38,270 nucleotides of DNA from Cytophagaceae bacterium (GCA_947494535.1 CANLVU010000009.1:1-38270), one strand, 5' to 3'. Numbered from the stretch's first letter, positions 1 to 8,273 are shown. Translations and numbers: made by a program. The notes: generated by a model not told the origin, from the letters alone.

Positions 1-57
1 CAAAATTAAAGAAAATATCCCTATTTTTCGATGAAATTTTAGCTAAACCTATCATAC

Positions 58-1008
58 ATGAATTCGGAAAGATTGGAGAACCTGTTAGCCCAAATCCAAC
101 AGCTGCGCGTAGCGGTCATAGGGGATTTTGCTTTGGACTTCTATTTCGATATTGAAACCTCAACGGGTGAATTTTCTCTCGAAACCGCTAAAGAAGTGCA
201 TCTCGCCTCTGTTCCGCGTGCTTATTTAGGTGGTGCAGGTAATGTGGCAAAAAATCTAGCTATTTTAGGGGTACAGGTTTCAGCTTTTGGAGTACGTGGA
301 AATGACCTCTTCGGTAGGGAGATGGCACATCAAATGCAGTCTTTAGGAATCGATGCTACGAACATAATGCAAATCGCGATCGATACCCCTACGTATACGA
401 AACCGATGAACGGAATAGTGGAGCAAAATCGAATTGATTTTGGGACGCGGTCGACGAATTTTCAGGATCATACAGACGAATTAATTGAGGCGCTTGAAAA
501 AGAATCCTTTAATTGGATCATCCTTAATGAACAATTCAGTATTTCCCTATTGCAATCCCATCACATCGAGGCAGTCCATAAAACAAACGCAATAGCCGAT
601 CTGCGTTCACTGGGCAGCCATGCTAAGCATATGCTCTTAAAAGTGAACGAAGCTGAGTTTACAAAGCTTCATTCTAAGCCGGCCACGAAAGAACATATTC
701 AAGCCTGGGCCACGAACAGAAAACAACCTGTCTTGGTTACCTTAGGCGAAAAAGGAATGGTTTATGCCAGCGAGCAAGAATACCATCACCAACCTGCCTT
801 TCCGGTTAATGGACCCATCGATACGGTGGGCGCTGGCGACATGGTGGTGGCAGGATTCTCTGCGGCGAGAGCGGCGGGGGCCTCGGTGGAAGAGGCTTGT
901 GAGTTTGCTTCTTTGGCCGTACATATAACAATTCATCAACTAGGCGTAACCGGCTCAGCGAGTCCGGAAGCCATAAGACAATTACAGGATGGACATTCAA
1001 TCGCTTAG
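58..1008 (+). CDS. PfkB-family carbohydrate kinase
   Basis: This is a cytoplasmic ribokinase/PfkB-fold sugar kinase of 316 aa, a normal length for the family. The N-terminal sugar-binding glycines are visible as YLGGAGN near residues 57-62. The C-terminal signature IDTVGAGD (about 254-261) supplies the anion hole and the catalytic Asp261. The N-terminal layout (VAVIGDFALDFYFD, then GGAGNVAKNLAILG) resembles RfaE1/HldE kinase domains, but the residues expected to contact heptose are not clearly conserved, so the substrate is unknown. The next gene, an AGE epimerase, starts 20 bp before this stop, so the two are probably translated together and may handle the same sugar. The start is the first ATG in the frame; no Shine-Dalgarno or clear -7 box is seen in the 57 bases available upstream. 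Confidence 0.88.
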   Translation: MNSERLENLLAQIQQLRVAVIGDFALDFYFDIETSTGEFSLETAKEVHLASVPRAYLGGAGNVAKNLAILGVQVSAFGVRGNDLFGREMAHQMQSLGIDATNIMQIAIDTPTYTKPMNGIVEQNRIDFGTRSTNFQDHTDELIEALEKESFNWIILNEQFSISLLQSHHIEAVHKTNAIADLRSLGSHAKHMLLKVNEAEFTKLHSKPATKEHIQAWATNRKQPVLVTLGEKGMVYASEQEYHHQPAFPVNGPIDTVGAGDMVVAGFSAARAAGASVEEACEFASLAVHITIHQLGVTGSASPEAIRQLQDGHSIA

Positions 1009-2245
1009 ATCAGAAATCAAGGAATATACAGAAGGGGCGCTATTGCCCTTCTGGATTCAGCGGACAGTAGATCGAAAACAGGGCGGGTTTATTACGCATT
1101 TCAATGAATTTGGAGAGGATGCGGGGGATGACGAGAAGTCGCTGATTGCGATGACGCGGTCGGTTTTCACGTATTCGCAGGCTTACAGGCATGGTTTTGG
1201 TGGGGAGGTAATGAAGGAGATGGCGGCGCATGGTGTTCGGTTTTTACTGGACAAAATGTGGGACGAGAAGCACGGCGGATTCCATTGGATGGTGAACCGC
1301 GCTGGTGAGGCGACAAATAAGCAGAAGATTGGCTATGGCCACAGTTTCGCGATTTATTCCTTAAGTGAGTATACCCTGGCGACGGGGGATCCGGTGGGTT
1401 TGGAATACGCGGAGAAGGTGTTTGATTTACTCCAAAAATATGCAGTGGATACCCATTATGGTGGTTACTGGGAATTCTTTTCGGAAGATTGGTCGCTCAT
1501 GGGACCGGGAGCTCCTGGAGGAGATCGCAAGACCTTGGATGTGCACATGCATTTAATGGAAGCCTTTACGACTTTGTATGAGGCGAGTGGAAAAGAGATT
1601 CACCGTAGAAAATTACGGGAGTCGATTGATATATTAATTCATAAAATCATGGACCCTGAATCGGGTACGGGGATTCCGCAGTTTTGGGCGGACTGGAGTG
1701 TGGCCCCGCAGATTAAATTTGATATTGTATGGGGATGGGATCGTTTTCAGGATGGAGGCCAAAAAGCCTCAGCCGTCGACAATACCTCCTACGGACACAA
1801 CTCTGAGTTTGGGTGGCTTTTATTACACGCGTTGAAGGTGGGCAAGATTGATACCGCGCCCTATTTGGCGAATATTAAGAAGGCCTTCTATCATTCCATG
1901 GAAAATGGCATCGACTGGGAACATGGTGGCGTATATGTAGAGGGGTCGCACAGTGGTGGGCCTACGGATTTGGAAAAAGAGTTTTGGCAGCAGGCCGAAA
2001 TGCTCATCGGGATGCTAGATGCCTATCTTTTAACGAAAGATGAGCAATTTTTGAAGGCTTACGAACAAGTACATCGTTTCGTGTTCGATAAGATGATTAA
2101 CCGCAATACGGGCGAATGGTGGCCGCTGATGACCCGTGAAGGGGAACCGATTTGGCGACACATGGCCCATAACTGGAAAATAAATTACCATAACGTTCGT
2201 TCGATGATTCTCTCGTATGAGAAGCTAGGCGAAATCAATCGATGA
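989..2245 (+). CDS. AGE-family epimerase/isomerase (cellobiose/N-acylglucosamine 2-epimerase type)
   Basis: A 418-aa (alpha/alpha)6-barrel sugar epimerase of the N-acylglucosamine 2-epimerase superfamily. Characteristic segments appear in order: a GGF(I/H) repeat pair near residues 32 and 92 (QGGFITHFN, HGGFHWMV), GYGHSFAIYSLSEY near 115, LDVHMHLMEAFTTLYEAS near 185, GHNSEFGWLL near 270, EHGGVYVEG near 310 and RHMAHNWKINYHNVRS near 395. The conserved histidines in these segments are the ones this family uses for C2 proton transfer. The arrangement most resembles cellobiose 2-epimerases or mannose isomerases, but the exact sugar cannot be fixed. The gene overlaps the upstream kinase by 20 bp, and its stop overlaps the next start (ATGA), indicating one operon. 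Confidence 0.87.
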   Translation: MDIQSLRSEIKEYTEGALLPFWIQRTVDRKQGGFITHFNEFGEDAGDDEKSLIAMTRSVFTYSQAYRHGFGGEVMKEMAAHGVRFLLDKMWDEKHGGFHWMVNRAGEATNKQKIGYGHSFAIYSLSEYTLATGDPVGLEYAEKVFDLLQKYAVDTHYGGYWEFFSEDWSLMGPGAPGGDRKTLDVHMHLMEAFTTLYEASGKEIHRRKLRESIDILIHKIMDPESGTGIPQFWADWSVAPQIKFDIVWGWDRFQDGGQKASAVDNTSYGHNSEFGWLLLHALKVGKIDTAPYLANIKKAFYHSMENGIDWEHGGVYVEGSHSGGPTDLEKEFWQQAEMLIGMLDAYLLTKDEQFLKAYEQVHRFVFDKMINRNTGEWWPLMTREGEPIWRHMAHNWKINYHNVRSMILSYEKLGEINR

Positions 2246-3021
2246 AAAAGCTCTTAGTACTCTTGTTTTTCCCACTGGTTTTATTTGGCCAAAAAAACAC
2301 CTTTTTTGACCTACTAAAAAAGCATTTCGAAAATCCGAAGCAACAATTTACCCTACGAAACGATACGCTCTTCGTTCATTTGTACGAGCCAGCTACCGCT
2401 TCGCAAGAAGAGTTTCGGGAAACATCCATTGTTCCTCTACGTTCCATTGATCGCATCGAGCTGGTTACCGGCAAAGATCAGATAGGGAATGCTGGAATTA
2501 GCCTTCAGATTCATCCACTTAACTTTACAAAGACCCCGAAGAACACAGATAAAAATACCATCACCGCAGATAGACTCAATCAAATTAACGCGGCTTCGGT
2601 AAATCAAAAGATTCAAGGCCAAGCGGCCGGCGTTACCGTCAGCAGTGATAATTCTCCTGGCGGTGGCACGATGGTCAGAATACGAGGTATAGGCTCCATC
2701 AATGCGAATGGTCCTCTTTATATCGTTGATGATGTACCCCTAACGGGTAATGCAAATGCTATTAACCCGAACGATATAGAGAGCGTAAACGTATTAAAAG
2801 ATCCTTCCCAAACGGCTATCTATGGTGTTAGAGGGGCTAATGGGGTAATTGTGATTAAGACCAAAAAGGGACCCAATGTGAACTCCACCATCGAATTAGG
2901 AGACCAAGAAATTCCACTGATCCTGTGGACCTGGGCAGATGCCTACAAACAATTAAAAAAATCCGGCGACCTTACTTCCTTGAAATCGATTCTATCTGCA
3001 AAATCTTATGACAAAAATTAG
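2242..3021 (+). CDS. Stand-alone TonB-dependent receptor plug-domain protein
   Basis: A 259-aa exported protein. It has a signal peptide (KKLLVLLFFPLVLFGQ), a roughly 85-aa region of unknown fold, and from about residue 108 to 210 a clear SusC/RagA-type TonB plug: KIQGQAAGV, MVRIRGIGSINANGPLYIVDD, then NPNDIESVNVLKDPSQ and YGVRGANGVIVIKTKKG. Normally the plug is followed by a 22-strand outer-membrane barrel of at least 600 residues. Here only about 49 residues follow, ending in a helical-looking tail. Both ends are intact: the ATG overlaps the upstream stop (ATGA) and the stop overlaps the next gene by 14 bp. It therefore looks like a designed short protein rather than a broken receptor. The role is unknown; a periplasmic or outer-membrane partner in sugar binding is a guess. 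Confidence 0.8.
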   Translation: MKKLLVLLFFPLVLFGQKNTFFDLLKKHFENPKQQFTLRNDTLFVHLYEPATASQEEFRETSIVPLRSIDRIELVTGKDQIGNAGISLQIHPLNFTKTPKNTDKNTITADRLNQINAASVNQKIQGQAAGVTVSSDNSPGGGTMVRIRGIGSINANGPLYIVDDVPLTGNANAINPNDIESVNVLKDPSQTAIYGVRGANGVIVIKTKKGPNVNSTIELGDQEIPLILWTWADAYKQLKKSGDLTSLKSILSAKSYDKN

Positions 3022-3931
3022 TCGCCGCGATTTACTTTTTGCTTCTGGAACAGCGGCTGGAGCAGCTTTATTACCATTTTCAGCCTCCGCAACTCCTTCA
3101 GCTAAGGCACAAAAATTCGAATTTTCGTTGAATATGAGTACGATCATGGGCCAAAAGTTAGGGCTCATCAAAGAACTCGAAGTCGCCTCCGCGGCTGGCT
3201 ATCAGCACTGTGAAATTTGGATACCTACGTTAGAAGCTTATCTGAAATCAGGTGGCACACTTTTAGAGGCAAAGAAGCGCATCGATGATTTAGGGATTAA
3301 GATCCAAAATGCGATCGGCTTTGCCCAATGGATCGTCGATGATGAGGCGACTCGAAGACAAGGTTTGGAACAGATGAAACGCGAGATGGATATGCTCGCA
3401 CAATTGGGCTGTTTCCGCACCGCAGCTCCACCCATGGGCGCCACTAAAGAAGCAGGCCTCGACCTTCGCCGCGCCGCAGAACGCTACCGCGCCATTCTTG
3501 ACATCGGTGTCAGCACCGGCGTCACACCCCAACTCGAAATGTGGGGACACTCAAAAAATTTGAACCGCGTCGCTGACGTCCTTTTCGTCGCTGCCGAAGC
3601 CGGGCAACCCAATGCAAAACTTTTACTCGACGTATTCCATCTCTACAAAGGCGAATCATCCATCGACTGCCTCCACCTCGTAGGGGAGAACTCGATCGAA
3701 GTCTTTCACGTAAACGACTACGTAACTACTATCAAACCCACCTCCATTACGGACGGCGACCGCATCTACGCGGGCGACGGAGAAGCACCGATTAAAGAAA
3801 TCATCAAGCGTTTAAAACCGACTGAAAAACCAGTTATTCTTTCACTCGAATTATTCAATAAAGAACTTTGGGCTCAGGATCCACTGAAGGTGGCAAAGAC
3901 GGGGCTGGAGAAGATGAAGAAGATGGTATAA
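3008..3931 (+). CDS. Tat-exported sugar phosphate isomerase/epimerase-like TIM-barrel protein
   Basis: A 307-aa protein of the xylose-isomerase-like TIM-barrel (AP_endonuc_2) superfamily, related to hydroxypyruvate isomerases and sugar epimerases. The N-terminus carries a twin-arginine signal (SRRDLLFASGTAAGAALLPFSASA), so the mature enzyme is probably periplasmic. Candidate metal-binding residues lie in the usual order: Glu in LEMWGH, Asp/His in LDVFHLYKG, His in EVFHVNDY and Glu in LSLELFN. The start overlaps the plug-protein gene by 14 bp, and a strong terminator follows 7 bp after the stop, so this is the last gene of the sugar cassette. The substrate is unknown. Fold assignment is confident; the catalytic role is inferred. 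Confidence 0.85.
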   Translation: MTKISRRDLLFASGTAAGAALLPFSASATPSAKAQKFEFSLNMSTIMGQKLGLIKELEVASAAGYQHCEIWIPTLEAYLKSGGTLLEAKKRIDDLGIKIQNAIGFAQWIVDDEATRRQGLEQMKREMDMLAQLGCFRTAAPPMGATKEAGLDLRRAAERYRAILDIGVSTGVTPQLEMWGHSKNLNRVADVLFVAAEAGQPNAKLLLDVFHLYKGESSIDCLHLVGENSIEVFHVNDYVTTIKPTSITDGDRIYAGDGEAPIKEIIKRLKPTEKPVILSLELFNKELWAQDPLKVAKTGLEKMKKMV

Positions 3932-3938
3932 AAAAAAA

Positions 3939-3967
3939 GGAGCTCATCTTACGATGAGCTCCTTTTT
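3939..3967. terminator. Bidirectional rho-independent terminator
   Basis: A perfect 10-bp stem GGAGCTCATC/GATGAGCTCC with a TTAC loop is followed by five T on the plus strand and preceded by a run of A (a T run on the minus strand). It ends the sugar cassette on the plus strand and tRNA-Gln transcription on the minus strand. Confidence 0.9.
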
Positions 3968-3974
3968 AATTCTG

Positions 3975-4045
3975 TTGACCTACCAGGACTCGAACCTAGA
4001 AAACCAGAACCAAAAACTGGTGTGTTACCATTACACCATAGGTCA
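3975..4045 (-). tRNA. tRNA-Gln (anticodon TTG)
   Basis: Read on the minus strand, the acceptor stem TGACCTA pairs with TAGGTCA, giving the U1-A72 end typical of tRNA-Gln. The D arm is GTGT/ACAC, the anticodon arm CCAGT-TTTTGGT-TCTGG carries TTG, and the T arm is CTAGG-TTCGAGT-CCTGG. The discriminator is A, and CCA is not encoded. The last anticodon-stem pair is a T-T mismatch, which is unusual but tolerable. A good promoter lies just upstream, and the bidirectional terminator at 3939-3967 lies 7 bp downstream. Confidence 0.95.
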
Positions 4046-4061
4046 ATTCCAAAATCTGTTG

Positions 4062-4093
4062 CAAAAGTAAGGGCTTGCACCCAATTTATCAAA
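4062..4093 (-). promoter_or_regulatory. Promoter of tRNA-Gln
   Basis: On the minus strand TTTG (4090-4093), a 20-base spacer and TACTTTTG (4062-4069) match the Bacteroidota consensus TTTG-N(17-23)-TAnnTTTG. Predicted initiation about 6-7 nt downstream falls roughly 10 nt before the tRNA 5' end. Confidence 0.75.
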
Positions 4094-4176
4094 CGTTACT
4101 GGAAAAATAATTGAATTATTTCCGCCGATTTTCGCTTAAGCGCTCACAATCAGCGCATCAAATTCGATTATTCTAA

Positions 4177-5064
4177 TTATTCAAATTCAAATTCAAAGGA
4201 AGACACAACGGCCTCCGCGTGGATCTTGCGTACAAGGCCTTGCAATACTTTCCCTGGTCCGCATTCGATGAATTCGGTTGCACCCGCTGCGACCATGGCT
4301 TCTACGGACTGTGTCCAACGAACCGCACCCGTTAATTGCGAAATTAAATTGGCTTTGATCTCGGCTGGGTCTTGTGAGGGTTTAGCGTTGACGTTTTGGA
4401 AGATCGGACAAATAGGGCGAACGATTTCGGTTGCCTCGATGGCTGCGGCTAATTCTACGCGAGCGGGTTCCATAAACGGTGAGTGGAAGGCTCCACCTAC
4501 AGGCAATGGCAATACGCGCTTCGCTCCTGCCTCTTTTAATTGAATACCTACTGCTTCAATTCCTTCCACAGATCCGGAAATCACGACTTGGCCTGGGCAG
4601 TTAAAGTTGGCTGCGACTACGGATGGTCCGTATGCTTGGCAAATTTCTTCTATTGTTGCATCTGGCAAGCCTAAAACAGCAGCCATGGTGCTTGGTTCGA
4701 TTTCACAGGCCTTTTGCATCGCGAGAGCTCTTTGGTACACTAATCTTAATCCATCTTGCCAACTTAAGCCTCCCGCAGAAACGAGGGCAGAGAACTCGCC
4801 TAAAGAGTGACCTGCGACCATGGAGGGGGCGAAGTCTTTCCCTAATTTGGGAATCAAAATAGAATGCAAATAAATCGCAGGCTGCGTCACTTTCGTTTGC
4901 TTTAATTCCTCGTCAGTTCCTTCGAACATCACAGATGATAGGGAGAAACCTAAAATGGCATCTGCCTCATCGATAATCTGCTTTGCTAAAGGAAAATTCG
5001 TGTAAAGATCCTTTGCCATACCTGGAAATTGAGAACCTTGACCTGGAAAAATATATGCTTTCAT
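4177..5064 (-). CDS. fabD: Malonyl-CoA:ACP transacylase
   Basis: FabD moves malonyl from CoA to acyl carrier protein, making malonyl-ACP for type II fatty acid synthesis in the cytosol. At 295 aa it has normal length. Visible hallmarks are FPGQGSQFPGMA at the N-terminus (oxyanion region), the nucleophile motif GHSLGE with Ser87, GQVVISG near 155, the catalytic His in GGAFHSPFM near 195, and ECGPGKVL near the C-terminus. It lies downstream of the DCC-protein gene on the same strand, but it has a promoter of its own in that gene's 3' end. The partners acpP and fabF lie about 9 kb away in this window rather than in a fab cluster. The start ATG fits the family N-terminus exactly. Confidence 0.96.
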   Translation of the reverse strand: MKAYIFPGQGSQFPGMAKDLYTNFPLAKQIIDEADAILGFSLSSVMFEGTDEELKQTKVTQPAIYLHSILIPKLGKDFAPSMVAGHSLGEFSALVSAGGLSWQDGLRLVYQRALAMQKACEIEPSTMAAVLGLPDATIEEICQAYGPSVVAANFNCPGQVVISGSVEGIEAVGIQLKEAGAKRVLPLPVGGAFHSPFMEPARVELAAAIEATEIVRPICPIFQNVNAKPSQDPAEIKANLISQLTGAVRWTQSVEAMVAAGATEFIECGPGKVLQGLVRKIHAEAVVSSFEFEFE

Positions 5065-5091
5065 TTGAATGATTTTTGATTAAAATTTTCA

Positions 5092-5123
5092 CAAAGATAG
5101 GCCAAAAGCCCTAAATGGCACAA
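5092..5123 (-). promoter_or_regulatory. Promoter of fabD
   Basis: On the minus strand TTG (5121-5123), a 21-base spacer and TATCTTTG (5092-5099) match the Bacteroidota consensus. The -33 box lies inside the last codons of the upstream DCC gene; the start codon is 27 nt downstream of the -7 box. Confidence 0.7.
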
Positions 5124-5446
5124 TCGTCCGTCGATTTACCCCAAAATAATCGATTCTTCGCCACCCAATCGTAGCCTTTGTCCAGTATAAAAGAAGGCAA
5201 TAAAAACACGATACGAATAGGTTGAAAATACCAATGCGAATTAGTTAAAATGCGAGAGATGGCATCCGACTTCACATAAACGTCGCGACCCACCACCCAC
5301 TTAATGCTATCGATAGCTGGAAGTGTAAACTCCGTAAATGATGTCTCGGGGATAATTTGCAGATGACCAGAAACCATTCCTTTAAGAAGCTTCGATGCGA
5401 AGCGACAAAAGCGGCAATGGCCATCAATTAATACGATTCCGTCCAT
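5111..5446 (-). CDS. DCC-family thiol-disulfide oxidoreductase-like protein (DUF393)
   Basis: A 111-aa small protein of the DCC (DUF393) family, a predicted thioredoxin-like fold. The defining motif is at the N-terminus, IDGHCRFCRFASKLL, where DGxCxxC is the family name motif and the CxxC pair is the presumed redox site. The C-terminal segment WVAKNRLFWGK matches the family's Y/N-R-x-F-G end. It has no signal peptide, so it is probably cytoplasmic. It starts 1 nt after the stop of the large T9SS protein gene, implying co-transcription. Substrates of the family are not established. Confidence 0.82.
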   Translation of the reverse strand: MDGIVLIDGHCRFCRFASKLLKGMVSGHLQIIPETSFTEFTLPAIDSIKWVVGRDVYVKSDAISRILTNSHWYFQPIRIVFLLPSFILDKGYDWVAKNRLFWGKSTDDCAI

Positions 5447-5447
5447 C

Positions 5448-8273
5448 TTAGCGAACTAGTTCGACCCAGCCTTTCAAGCTTTTGGTTTGTTTAGCTGTAT
5501 CTAAGACATCAAAAATGACATCTACCGAGTAATAATAGGTAGAGGCAGCCATTTGATTACCATTAGATCCGGTACCATTCCAGCCAAAACCTTCCAATGG
5601 TCCAGCATATTGATACACCCACTGTCCGTTTCGATCGACAATCGTTGCGACCACTTGACTAACAAACCGCGGGCATCGCATCGGTCTAAACGTATCATTC
5701 AACCCATCTCCGTTAGGACTGAATATATTAGGTAAGTCAAATGAAGCACAATTGTCCACACATAATTTAGCACTTGGCCCGCTCTCCTTACCTAAGCCAC
5801 TAATGGCAGTGACATAATAACATCCACGGAAACTATCCTGCAATACATGTGCAAAATTGGTATTCGCCCCAGTATACAAGACCTTATAGGCAGACGATGG
5901 ATCTTTCGCATAATACAGCTTATAACTGACGATATCTGGATCACATACTCCTGAAACGGTAGGTGTCCAAGTCAGTTGGTTCGTAAAACTAGAGAATTCA
6001 CAATCTGCTTTGGCATCCAAAGAAGCACAATCAACCGCGTTCAAAACGAGCTTGGGAGGGCAAGGTGAAATATCCAACAAGGATTTAGCACAGGTGATTT
6101 GGGAGGCATTGACTAATTGCATCACCGGCAAACCTGTTCCATAACTTCCCAAGGTCTCCACATAATAGCAATACGAGGTATCAACCTTCATGGTGTAATT
6201 AAAGGTCCCATCTCCAGCGAAACTGTCTAGTCCCGAATCCGTGAATTTAAAGGATCCTGATTCGCCTACTGGCACATCTGCTATTTGATTAAACTTACCT
6301 GAACCGCGCGGGTATTCTCTATAAACCCGATGTACCTTATTTTCATTAGACCATGGAACAGAGGCTGACCAGCTTAATTTGACCGAATTAATGCCTGAAT
6401 TAGCCACTAATGCCACATTAGTAGCGCCTGATGGAGGGTCCATCAATACCTGTTTCCCATCGATCGTATAATAAAATAACGTACGGTATCGGTACGATTT
6501 TTCTTCTGTATTTAATCCCGTATCTGTGAATGTGGTATCATTAACAGCTGTAGAAATACTCGCTGGGATTAAAGACCCGATCGATTTATAGTCCAAAATC
6601 GCGGTGCCCTCTGCTCGCTGAAGCTGATAAAAATAAGGGGCTGGATACAGCGATGGATTAAATTTGAGTGGCTTTGTCCATTTCACCAAAATCTCTCCTG
6701 TCGTTTTATTTGTTTTTTTAACAGACACATTGGTCATAATCGACGAGGCTGTTAAAATCAAATTACAAGAAGAATTAGAAAGCGGGCTGTAAGCCAGATT
6801 TCCTTTGGAGTCAATAAATGAAACCAAAATTATGTAATTATAATTGATGTTCTTCGCCACAGAAAGATCAACAAAGGAGGTTTCTGTGGAAGTCAACGTA
6901 CCAATCTCCACAAATCCTGTCGCGGTCATTCCCGTCTCACACGTTTTTTGAGTTACTTGGAAACAATCGCCTATCTTCCTGAAAACGCGAATTTTTGCGG
7001 AGGGTAAGGCACAGCTATAAGGATCCCATGTTAATTTAATTCCGGTAGCAGGAACGGGAATCGTTGTCTTCAAATTCTTTATCGCAGGAGCCTGCACCTG
7101 AATTTTCCACAACTTACTATCCACTAGATAGCCTCCTAAACCTAAGGAAATGGGCGGCACATCTTCTACTTTAAATAAAATATCATAAGGCTCCTTTCGG
7201 ATGTGAATACAATCTGTTTGCCAATTAAAAGTCCCCACTGCTTGAATCAAGGTCTGCCTAGGGGTACTTACAAAAGTGGCAAAAGGTGGCTTCACTGCAT
7301 AAACCGTATCAATCGGATACACATTACCAGTGCTGGTAATCGTTAAAGGATCAACCCTACCCGTCTTGGAAGCTTGATCGATTGCGGTAACCGTCTGAGA
7401 AATCTTAGTCCCCGCCTGAACGCACACATCAGCCGGTATGGTAATTTTAGGTCCCTTATTATCTAAATCTTTCACTTCGATCTGCATATCACGCACCGTC
7501 TCAGAAATCTTCACCCCATTCCGCCATTCTTCAATGATAAAAGCACAATTGTATAAGCCTACTTGCTGAGGCGAATTCCATTTTAGATCACCTGATTTTG
7601 CATCGATCAAAAAAGTAGAAGGCACCGTAGTGGACACCTCATTAGGTTGTTTAAAATTAGGAGCCATTAACCCGCGACTCGCTGGATCACAGGTAGCTTC
7701 TGCTCCTGTTCTAGAGACCGATAACCTATAGGCTAAAGAGTCACCCTCCGCATCCACCGCATTGGCATTATGAATAAAGGGTTGTCCTACAATCGCGGTC
7801 AAATCCACCGCTGGATTCAATAAGATAGGGGTAGAATTTAATCCTAAACCGGCATTGATGGAGAAAATGGTCTCTACATAAAAAGGCACATCCACTGAAC
7901 GAGTTATGTTTAGGACACCTTCATTCCGATTAGGAACTGCCACAGATACTTTATAGAATAGGGATGCCGCAGGATAGGTATATTGAATTTTATAGACATT
8001 TTTCAACGTACCATTAGCTAGGTTAACCGGAAATCCGTTAGCGCGCTTAGCCACCAAAGTGGTGGAACCATCGCCGAAGCAAAATTTAACTTCGTTTTGC
8101 TCTATGTTCGCTCGGTTATTTTCAGTGTAGGTAGTCAGCGTAAATTCAAAGGTTAATGTTTTTTCCGAAATTCGCTTAACAGATATCTCGCCCCCTTTTA
8201 AATGGGTTGCTTGAGAAGCAAAGCTTAACAAAAAAAGGAACAGAAAATAGAGACTTGTCTTTTTCAGGAACAT
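5448..8273 (-). CDS. T9SS-secreted protein with gliding-motility-associated C-terminal domain
   Basis: A 941-aa secreted protein with a Sec signal peptide (LYFLFLFLLSFASQA, residues about 7-21). It has an N-terminal beta-rich region resembling PKD/cadherin-type modules, several fibronectin-III-like repeats between about 400 and 840 (recurring NxVxLSW or LTWxP strands with paired cysteines), and a C-terminal CHU_C-type domain starting at FDLPNIFSPNGDGLNDTFRP. That domain is the type B sorting signal of gliding-motility-associated cargo in the type IX secretion system. The protein is therefore probably exported to the cell surface or medium as an adhesin-like molecule. The precise ligand is unknown. 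No consensus promoter was recognised upstream, and the DCC gene follows with a 1-nt gap. Confidence 0.88.
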   Translation of the reverse strand: MFLKKTSLYFLFLFLLSFASQATHLKGGEISVKRISEKTLTFEFTLTTYTENNRANIEQNEVKFCFGDGSTTLVAKRANGFPVNLANGTLKNVYKIQYTYPAASLFYKVSVAVPNRNEGVLNITRSVDVPFYVETIFSINAGLGLNSTPILLNPAVDLTAIVGQPFIHNANAVDAEGDSLAYRLSVSRTGAEATCDPASRGLMAPNFKQPNEVSTTVPSTFLIDAKSGDLKWNSPQQVGLYNCAFIIEEWRNGVKISETVRDMQIEVKDLDNKGPKITIPADVCVQAGTKISQTVTAIDQASKTGRVDPLTITSTGNVYPIDTVYAVKPPFATFVSTPRQTLIQAVGTFNWQTDCIHIRKEPYDILFKVEDVPPISLGLGGYLVDSKLWKIQVQAPAIKNLKTTIPVPATGIKLTWDPYSCALPSAKIRVFRKIGDCFQVTQKTCETGMTATGFVEIGTLTSTETSFVDLSVAKNINYNYIILVSFIDSKGNLAYSPLSNSSCNLILTASSIMTNVSVKKTNKTTGEILVKWTKPLKFNPSLYPAPYFYQLQRAEGTAILDYKSIGSLIPASISTAVNDTTFTDTGLNTEEKSYRYRTLFYYTIDGKQVLMDPPSGATNVALVANSGINSVKLSWSASVPWSNENKVHRVYREYPRGSGKFNQIADVPVGESGSFKFTDSGLDSFAGDGTFNYTMKVDTSYCYYVETLGSYGTGLPVMQLVNASQITCAKSLLDISPCPPKLVLNAVDCASLDAKADCEFSSFTNQLTWTPTVSGVCDPDIVSYKLYYAKDPSSAYKVLYTGANTNFAHVLQDSFRGCYYVTAISGLGKESGPSAKLCVDNCASFDLPNIFSPNGDGLNDTFRPMRCPRFVSQVVATIVDRNGQWVYQYAGPLEGFGWNGTGSNGNQMAASTYYYSVDVIFDVLDTAKQTKSLKGWVELVR

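Noticed and set aside
2242-3021. Pseudogene of a SusC receptor
   Set aside because: Start and stop overlap neighbouring genes exactly and there is no barrel remnant downstream, so decay is less likely than a genuine short protein.
4226-4862. Plus-strand ORFs of 105, 67 and 79 aa opposite fabD
   Set aside because: They are shadows of a complete, motif-rich fabD on the minus strand and have no recognisable domains or start context.
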